This document shows positions 57,776 through 64,000 of a stretch of 64,000 nucleotides of DNA, piece after piece (positions within the stretch are counted from its first letter, which is position 1; every line of letters begins with the position of its first letter). The stretch is taken from NCBI RefSeq assembly GCF_963678635.1, contig NC_087067.1, positions 3,669,072-3,733,071 on the forward strand. Reading direction: 5' to 3'. This DNA is from Symsagittifera roscoffensis (Eukaryota; Xenacoelomorpha; Acoela; Convolutidae). The position numbers and the translations under genes were made by a program. Under the pieces are notes generated by a model, which had not been told where the DNA came from, made no database searches, and saw nothing but the letters and a program-made list of their open reading frames with translations.

Positions 57776-59935
57776 CCCCCCCCCCCCCCCAACTCGGGAA
57801 CTATAAGGGCGAACTTTATGAAATTTAATGGAGTGATACTAGAGATGATTTGACCCGGGCATGCAAAGCGCCGGACCCGCTTGACCCCCTGGGGGCCGAG
57901 TGATAACGGTTCCCGGAAGTGCAAATGGCCCCACCGGAAACCCTTAACTAATGATCCGATTGAGCTCATTTTTTAATATGTGGTAGCCCTGGATGAGGGA
58001 AGCTTAAGTTTGGAATTCCAGATCTCCAAGGTCACCCCGGCCCGATTTATGCCCTAAACAAACAAACCCCTACACGACTTCCGGAGGCTACTTCTCGACC
58101 CCCAATGACCCTAGGGAGCTGAAACTTGGAGGGATGGTAGATAGTGACATGGTTTATCGTATATTAGGATGATGACCCGATTGGGTGATAATGGCACGGG
58201 CTATTAGCACTTGGGAATATCACCCCTTTTAGGTGTTAATGGGCTATTTGCGAAAAATAATGCGCGAGGGCATATCGATTTTATGGCTTATATGTGTAGT
58301 ATAACCCACCCCGGTAAAAAGGACCCCTATAGGTCTCAGCTCCCAGTTGACCTTTCTGGTGCTAATTGACCTTTCCCGGGAAAAGTGATAATGAACCTTA
58401 AAAGTGGGATAACTTGAGAAGTATTTGTCGGATATGGATGAAACTTGGTAGGTATGACCCCCATGTGACCTCGAACCGATTATGGGAGATTTGACCCCGG
58501 GTGACCCCGGGTTGACCTTTACTTGACCTCTTGGAATTTTAGCCCCGAAACCCATAAAATTAGCACCGGAAAGTAGCCCAAATCATATGTTTCGTAATCA
58601 GGGGAGTTAATAGAGATATGTTATTGATATTGGGTGACAATTTGCGTGCATAGGAAATTAGTTAGGCATTTCCTGGAATTCGATGGACTATCTTGGCTTA
58701 AAGTATAGTGGTATATTGTTGGATTTAATACGAGTTAGTTAAATAAACATTGGGTTAAATTTTGACTTGGCGAATGAACTATTAATAGAAATGCGTCAAT
58801 GGCACAGAAAAGTAGTCACATATTAATTTGGCAATATGACAGAGGGAATAGGGAATTAATTAACATAAATATTAGAAATGTACTGGATAATCCATTGGCT
58901 TCTGGGAGATGTTTTTTTTTGGCTCAATTGGACACTAGTTGGGGGAATGGCTTAACCTGAAGGTCGATTAGGTTGAAATTTGAATAGGTTATGCATGGGA
59001 ATTTTTGGATTATGATAATTAGGAAATTAAGTCCTTTGTGAATTTACCCTAAGTGTGGGAGACGGGAAAAGTTACGGGAAAGTTAAATAAAGTCCTTGGT
59101 AATGTTGATATGTAAATATAGCTTGGATTGAGTTGAAGTTGCATTTGCTATTTGTTTTGCATAGCTTTGATTGGCATTTGGAACCTGGCATTTAAATTAA
59201 TGTGATCATGCCGAGTTTATGAACTGGAACGCTGCGTAGGAGGCATAAAGGTAAATGCTAAGACTTATAAGGGGATGGCATCTCTAACTAAAACTAAGAG
59301 TAAATAGACATAAGGCACGGATGTTTCGGTACAACCTTTAGGCGTCAGAACAATTCGGGCTACAATTGAAGGTAGTCGCTTTATTCTCGCTGAGAACGAT
59401 TGGGAGTTAATTAGTAACGAGTCGTATCTCGAAGTAAAAGTGAGAACGGGTTAAGTTACCCGTTGATGTGAATTTAGTTAGTTAAGTGAATGTAAGTTAG
59501 GCTATCTAGAGGATAGCGGAATCGGTGTCGAACGATTGTTAATTGAAAGGAGTTCTCGAGGAGAACGTTAGATATTAGTTAGTTGGTAATTGAACTGCAG
59601 GAGGCAGCTTGTCTAAATAATAGTAATCGCGGACCCATTCCTTTGATTAAATGATTAATTTATATTCCAGCCAATTATAGGCTATTCTGTATTTGGTTAT
59701 AATTATTTCTTAATTCATTCTTATTATTGGAATTGTTGTTGCGATTGACTATTGATTGACGAGTGAGATACAGTCGAGAGAGCACAAACCCAGGGGCAAG
59801 CAGCATAATACGATACAGAACGGCCAACCACCAAATCAACCCTTTCGGGATTGTAGAGGACTTGAGACTTGGTTGCCCCACCGATCTCAGGTTTCACGGG
59901 AAGTAGTGATCTAGTGTGATTTTCTCAATTCTACA
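57776..59935 (+). other. GC-richer upstream region of element D, containing its 5' LTR/leader
   Basis: Base composition changes sharply from the AT-rich flank after a poly-C run (57776-57791). It has repeated tgacccc/gggtcacc words (57850-58560) and no coding signal. The right boundary of the LTR is placed at about 59935 (..ttctaca) because a primer-site-like TGGCGC follows. The left boundary is unresolved because the 3' LTR lies outside the window. Confidence 0.5.
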
Positions 59936-59936
59936 G

Positions 59937-59954
59937 TGGCGCTCCTGGGTGGGC
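59937..59954 (+). promoter_or_regulatory. Putative primer binding site of element D
   Basis: TGGCGCTCCTGGGTGGGC follows CTACA-G, the usual spacing after an LTR end, and lies about 100 bp before the gag ATG. I could not assign the tRNA. Confidence 0.5.
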
Positions 59955-60036
59955 GCTATTCTGGATTGTAGCTGCAACGATTTGTGCGAGACTGTGAAGA
60001 CTAGTACTGTGAACGAACGAGTGACAAACGACAGCC

Positions 60037-61127
60037 ATGAATGACGAAGAAAGACAGCTCATGGCGGAGGCTGCAGTGGCAGCAGCGAACGCCCTCGACC
60101 GGCAACAGGGTGTGTTTGGATTCGGAACTATAAGACCGGATCGGTTTCCTTCCACTAGTTATCAGAACTGGGCGGACTGGAGGAAACATTTCGCGTGGGT
60201 TGCGGACGCGAATCGATGGGACGACGAACAAGCGAGGATGGTCCTACCCACTTGCCTGACGGGCTGGGCACTGGATGAATTCACCAGCATGCCAGCCCAC
60301 TTTAGAGAAGAGGTCGATGGATTCGACGAGCCAACGCTCGGCAGAATGCTCGCCGAGCTTGATCAAAGGATGATGCCATTTCAGACACGATCAGCTGCGA
60401 GGGCTGGTTCAAGAATCTCATGCAGGAAGAAGGAGAGGGACTGAGAGAGTTTGCGAGACGAGTGCGATCCTTGGGTGAAATCGCAAATACGAACCTCGGT
60501 GCACAAGCACGAGACGACATGAACCGTGAACAGTTCATCGATGGATTGGGTGACTTCGAGCTTCAGGAGCTGCTTCTGCGAGAGGAACTCGAGAGTTTCA
60601 ACCAGGCAGTGGCCCGAGCACAGGCTCTGGACATGGCTCACAAGACCCTCAGAATGAAGAGTCGGAGACGTTCCAACCACGTACGCGTGGTTGACGAGAT
60701 TCGAGATTCGACTGCAGGCGGTGGCGGAAACGATACGCTGGCTTGCGAGGTTCAGGAGATACGGTCGGAGATGACGAGATTTCAGACGCAGACCGACCAG
60801 AGGTTCAATCAGTTGATGGGGGTTCAGACAGATTTGTCGACTCAGATACAGGGCATGACGGCTATGATGGGAAAGTTAGTTAACTCTCTTACCCCTACTC
60901 CCTACCCCGACGGCAGACCTCAACAGGGGGCAGACTCCCAGCCCAGGCAACTTTTCGAACCTGGAGGAAACGGTCAGAACAGTGCGGCAAGTGGTGCTGG
61001 CCGATACAGTTTGAAGACCGCATGGACCCAGGGTGCTTGTTTTAATTGTGGACAGGTGGGCCACATCGCGAAAGGGTGTCCCCAAAGAAGTGCGAACCAT
61101 TTAAACTACCAGGGGCCGGGACAGTAG
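60037..61127 (+). pseudogene. gag: Element D gag, broken by one frameshift
   Basis: ATG at 60037. The first frame (to about 60405) has a gypsy capsid start: RPDRFPSTSYQNWADWRKHF, then ARMVLPTCLTGWALDEF. The second (60405-61127) continues with NLMQEEGEGLREFARRVRSL, a heptad-like RFNQLMGVQTDLSTQIQGM segment, and one zinc knuckle CFNCGQVGHIAKGC (about 61038-61079). The two frames are out by one base in the stretch gcgagggctggttcaag (60397-60413), where GC-TGG-TTC-AAG suggests one lost base. The gag stop is TAG at 61125-61127, downstream of a frameshift signal that links it to pol. Confidence 0.8.
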
Positions 61128-63952
61128 ACGAGTTCGAGAGAGGCTTTGTTCCGGCCGAATATAAGAAGCAACGGGGTGCCAGTCGACCTCCAGCGACAGT
61201 TGGGGATCCCAGACGGATCATCGAGACTGAGCGAATACGTGAAGATAAATGCGAAGATGATTCGATACTTGATCGGGAGCATGTGAGGGCAATATTACAG
61301 CGTTTGCCACGAGCCACGGAGAATGCGAACGAGACAGTGGCGAATGAGAATAGTCAAACGAAGGTACGATACGAGTGTGTGGGTATCAGTCATCTGACAA
61401 ATGATCCGTATGGAGCTTATGTGGATGCTTGTGTTGGAGGAACGAACATGGACACCTTATTGGACACGGGAGCCACAACGAATTTGATTCGAAGCGATTT
61501 GGTTCGGAAAATTATTGATGGACCTGAGGTAGAACAGTACAGGGGCCGCTTGGAGACAGCAGATGGAAAGAGAGTCGTTGTTGACGGTTGCATAACGACG
61601 AATTTGAAGTTAGGTGTCATCGATGATGAAATTGAGGCTCTAGTGGTACCCGAACTGAAGGCGGAGATGGTACTCGGTCTCAGATCAATGAGGGAGTACA
61701 ACTGTTCGTTAGAATTCGTTAGAGACAACTTGTGGACGGGCACTACGGAAGGATCGATTGTGCCAGTGACCTATAAGGCTCCCCAGCTGTTACCCACAGT
61801 TCCTCCAGACCCAGGAGGAAAGAGCAAGTTGGAAGCGAATCGGTGGGACAGACCGATGCTGCCGAAAAAGATGTCCAGTGATGTGCGGGACGAAATTCCA
61901 GAGGGTTGGCCGGCCAACTATGAGAGTCACAGTGTAAATATGGTTCAAGGGAATGAAGCTGAAGAAGACGAAATGTATGGATGCCCGAAGCCAGTTCCGT
62001 TGGAGGAAGCGCTGAGATGGAGTCGTGGCGGAAGACCAGAGAGGGTTGCAGCAGTTCAAGAAGCAGAAGCGGACGATGAAGACGACGGCGACGGCGACGC
62101 GATCCGATGGGAACTAACGAAAGAAGAGATTGCGACGATACAGAAAGAAGACGAAGCGATTGCGCAAGTATTCTACTGGGCAAGGACAGCCGACGAGACA
62201 AGCGATATGCCTTCGTTGGGAACGAATCTTATTTCGAAGGGACAGGCAATTCAGTACGGACCTGAGACACTGGCGTACTGGTCGAGGTGGGACGAGTTGA
62301 GTATTCGAGGTGGAATACTCTACAAAAAATGGTTTCAGAGAGATGGGTCAAAACCGACACTGTTGACGGTTGTTCCAGCAGCGGGACGAAAGGAAATCCT
62401 CGGACAGTTTGACTCGATGGAAACCGGAGGAGGTCAACTTGCAGTGGAGAAGATGTTGTCGAAGATACGACGAAGATTTTGGTGGCCGACGATGAGGACG
62501 GATGTCGAAAGAAAAGTACAGTGGTGCTTAAGCCAGGCAGCACAGAATGTCAGCGGAAAAAGGAAACGGGCTGCTGTTCAGGTCCCATTTGATCCCGGAA
62601 TCAGATTCAACACGATGGCAGTGGATTTACTTGGTCCGATGACGATGGCGACTCAGACGAAAGCGAGGCATGTACTGGTGATGACGGATATGTTCACGAT
62701 GTATGCGATAGCAGTCCCCCTTGTTTCGACAGATGCATCAGACGTGGCTCAAGCAATTGTGGAACATTGGGTACTGAAGTTTGGAACTCCCAATGCTTTG
62801 CGTACGGACCAAGGAAAAGTCTTTGGCAGTAAACTGATCAAGGAGATGTGCCGACTCTGGGGAATTGATATCACTGCGACGTTGCCCTACAAACCTGAAG
62901 GCAAGGAAATGACAGGGCGATATAACGACAAAATGACGAAGGTGATTTCTAAGTACTGTGCGGAAAATCCAAAAACATGGGATACGATGCTGCCTTATTT
63001 GAGTTTTGTGTACAACACGACGATTCATCGGATGACGGGAGCTACGCCGTTCAGTTTGGTTCACGGACAGGAATGCCAGTACCCCATTGACTTGTTCTAC
63101 GCGAAACCTTATGATGAAGTGTTGACGAAGGATGGTTTTGCGGAGGAACTGGATGAGCTGTTTCGAGATGCTCATAGCAGTGCGAGAGAAATCGTTGGGA
63201 CGGATCAACGTAGACAGGAGGATCAGTATTGGAAGAAAGTGCATGGGGAACCCTATACAGCTGGTGATAAAGTATGGCTGTGGGCGAAGGAAAAATTCAA
63301 AACGAAGAAGCACTTCGATCCATGGGAAGGACCTTATGTTGTACTGGCAAGAATGTCCGAGGTGAACTATAAGGTGGCGAAGGAATCAACTCCGAGCAAA
63401 GTGAAGTTCCTGCACTTCAATAAGTTGAAGCGATTTAATGAGGAGACGGTACAGTCAGAGGAGCCCACAGCAAGCAAGCGACGAACGCCCTATCGGTCGG
63501 TTAACTTCTTCGATGATCCGGAGCTGTATGATGAAGATGAGTTGTTATGGCAAAACAACCGGGAGGGTTTTAGCCATGACCCAGGCCCAGGAGATGTACC
63601 CGTGAGATGGTTGCCTGCGAGAAATCGAGCAGTGGAACCACAAGTTAATCCACATGGGAGAAATGTGCGAAACAGGGCGATGCCTGAACACTTTGCTGAT
63701 CCACCACAACGAATGATGCAAGAAGTGGCTAGAAGGGAAGAAGATGCGATAGAGACGTACGATGCGACGGAGCTCGAGGCCAGAAGGGAAGAGGAGCCTG
63801 CGAATCTACCGAGTGAAGCGGAGGGCAGACCTCCGGGTGAGCCGATGGTTGCTGAACCAGTGATGCCAATTGGCACTGCAGATGATGGCGGTCGGCCAAC
63901 ACGAGAAAGGAGACCACCTGTGAAGTTTGGAATCGACGAGTTTGTGAGTTAA
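61046..63952 (+). CDS. pol: Element D pol lacking RT/RNase H: protease plus degenerate integrase
   Basis: An open frame, entered at about 61106 by the frameshift. Protease DTG (LLDTGATTNLIRSDLV) is near 61455. From about 61760 a 190-residue linker leads straight into integrase, with no RT or RNase H motif anywhere. Integrase: N-terminal extension (RGGILYKKWF); a zinc finger whose ligands are mostly replaced (GGGQLAVEK where GGHLGVEK is usual, CLSQ where CxxC is usual); first Asp in VDLLGPM (62624); second Asp in RTDQGKVFG (62807); Gly (GGG, 62915-62917) exactly at the D-x35-E position, in EMTGRYND. The GPY/F module WEGPYVVL and an acidic/Pro tail ending in RRPPVKFG follow. No internal stop in 950 codons. 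Either a non-autonomous derivative, a co-opted gene, or an element with RT placed after IN (the window ends too soon to tell). Confidence 0.85.
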   Translation: MWTGGPHRERVSPKKCEPFKLPGAGTVDEFERGFVPAEYKKQRGASRPPATVGDPRRIIETERIREDKCEDDSILDREHVRAILQRLPRATENANETVANENSQTKVRYECVGISHLTNDPYGAYVDACVGGTNMDTLLDTGATTNLIRSDLVRKIIDGPEVEQYRGRLETADGKRVVVDGCITTNLKLGVIDDEIEALVVPELKAEMVLGLRSMREYNCSLEFVRDNLWTGTTEGSIVPVTYKAPQLLPTVPPDPGGKSKLEANRWDRPMLPKKMSSDVRDEIPEGWPANYESHSVNMVQGNEAEEDEMYGCPKPVPLEEALRWSRGGRPERVAAVQEAEADDEDDGDGDAIRWELTKEEIATIQKEDEAIAQVFYWARTADETSDMPSLGTNLISKGQAIQYGPETLAYWSRWDELSIRGGILYKKWFQRDGSKPTLLTVVPAAGRKEILGQFDSMETGGGQLAVEKMLSKIRRRFWWPTMRTDVERKVQWCLSQAAQNVSGKRKRAAVQVPFDPGIRFNTMAVDLLGPMTMATQTKARHVLVMTDMFTMYAIAVPLVSTDASDVAQAIVEHWVLKFGTPNALRTDQGKVFGSKLIKEMCRLWGIDITATLPYKPEGKEMTGRYNDKMTKVISKYCAENPKTWDTMLPYLSFVYNTTIHRMTGATPFSLVHGQECQYPIDLFYAKPYDEVLTKDGFAEELDELFRDAHSSAREIVGTDQRRQEDQYWKKVHGEPYTAGDKVWLWAKEKFKTKKHFDPWEGPYVVLARMSEVNYKVAKESTPSKVKFLHFNKLKRFNEETVQSEEPTASKRRTPYRSVNFFDDPELYDEDELLWQNNREGFSHDPGPGDVPVRWLPARNRAVEPQVNPHGRNVRNRAMPEHFADPPQRMMQEVARREEDAIETYDATELEARREEEPANLPSEAEGRPPGEPMVAEPVMPIGTADDGGRPTRERRPPVKFGIDEFVS
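61100..61156 (+). promoter_or_regulatory. -1 programmed frameshift signal linking gag and pol
   Basis: The slippery heptamer T TTA AAC (61100-61106) is in the gag frame (CAT TTA AAC). After a 7-nt spacer, a 9-bp stem can form between GGCCGGGAC (61114-61122) and GTTCCGGCC (61148-61156), with one G-U pair. The pol frame is -1 relative to gag and overlaps it by about 80 nt up to the gag stop at 61125. The slipped reading continues as FKLPGAGTVDEF into the open pol frame. TTTAAAC is one of the classical X-XXY-YYZ heptamers. Confidence 0.85.
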
Positions 63953-64000
63953 AACTTACCTTAGGTTACTAAACTCTTTTCTTATTCTCATTGATGCTTG

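Noticed and set aside
58244-58555. 103-codon minus-strand frame
   Set aside because: Falls in the repetitive TGACCCC region; composition explained by the repeat words.
1-64000. tRNA or rRNA genes
   Set aside because: tRNA-like matches are only retroelement primer sites (29781, 53562, 59937); no full cloverleaf or rRNA segment was recognised.

Overview
This is animal (invertebrate metazoan) nuclear DNA. It is AT-rich, has spliced genes with GT..AG introns, and is dominated by transposable elements. The single conventional gene I can support is a four-exon class A (rhodopsin-like) peptide-type G-protein-coupled receptor on the minus strand at 16546-19580. I cannot name the species. There is one 200-base assembly gap (51414-51613).

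Layout. 1-2843: decayed gag of a Ty3/gypsy-type element (element A, minus strand), cut by the window edge and carrying a 329-bp internal duplication. 2832-8149: two nearly identical head-to-tail copies of a 2.68-kb non-coding unit, probably LTR/leader sequence of element A, rich in a CCTCCGGATTG-type minisatellite. 9400-15143: 5'-truncated, stop-ridden gypsy relic (element B, plus strand) ending in a recognisable 3' LTR and containing a perfect 28-bp hairpin. 15541-15950: hAT-type MITE with an exact 8-bp target duplication. 16546-19580: the GPCR. 20770-22034: short inverted/tandem motifs and a dispersed repeat. 22929-30049: essentially complete young gypsy element (element C, minus strand) with apparently identical 259-bp LTRs, 5-bp target duplication GTAGT, a tRNA-Ser-like primer site, gag-PR-RT and RNaseH-IN frames, and one +1 frame break inside RNase H.

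30050-51413 is almost gene-free. It holds several copies of a dispersed ~0.5-kb family with asymmetric terminal inverted repeats and a 3' hairpin (Helentron/HINE-like), a 553-bp hAT derivative with a BED-finger remnant, a hAT transposase scrap, and a 2.55-kb non-coding tandem duplication. 51614-53577: broken Ty1/copia relic (minus strand) whose primer site matches the anticodon arm of initiator tRNA-Met, as in Drosophila copia. 54.5 kb: a scrap of reverse transcriptase. 57.8-63.95 kb: a GC-richer gypsy element (element D, plus strand).

Element D is the most interesting object. Its gag and pol frames are joined by a textbook -1 frameshift signal (TTTAAAC, 7-nt spacer, 9-bp stem). Its 2.9-kb pol frame is uninterrupted but goes directly from protease to integrase with no reverse transcriptase or RNase H between them. 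Its integrase has Gly exactly where the DD35E Glu should be, and it has lost most of its zinc ligands. The window ends 48 bases after pol, so its 3' end is not visible.
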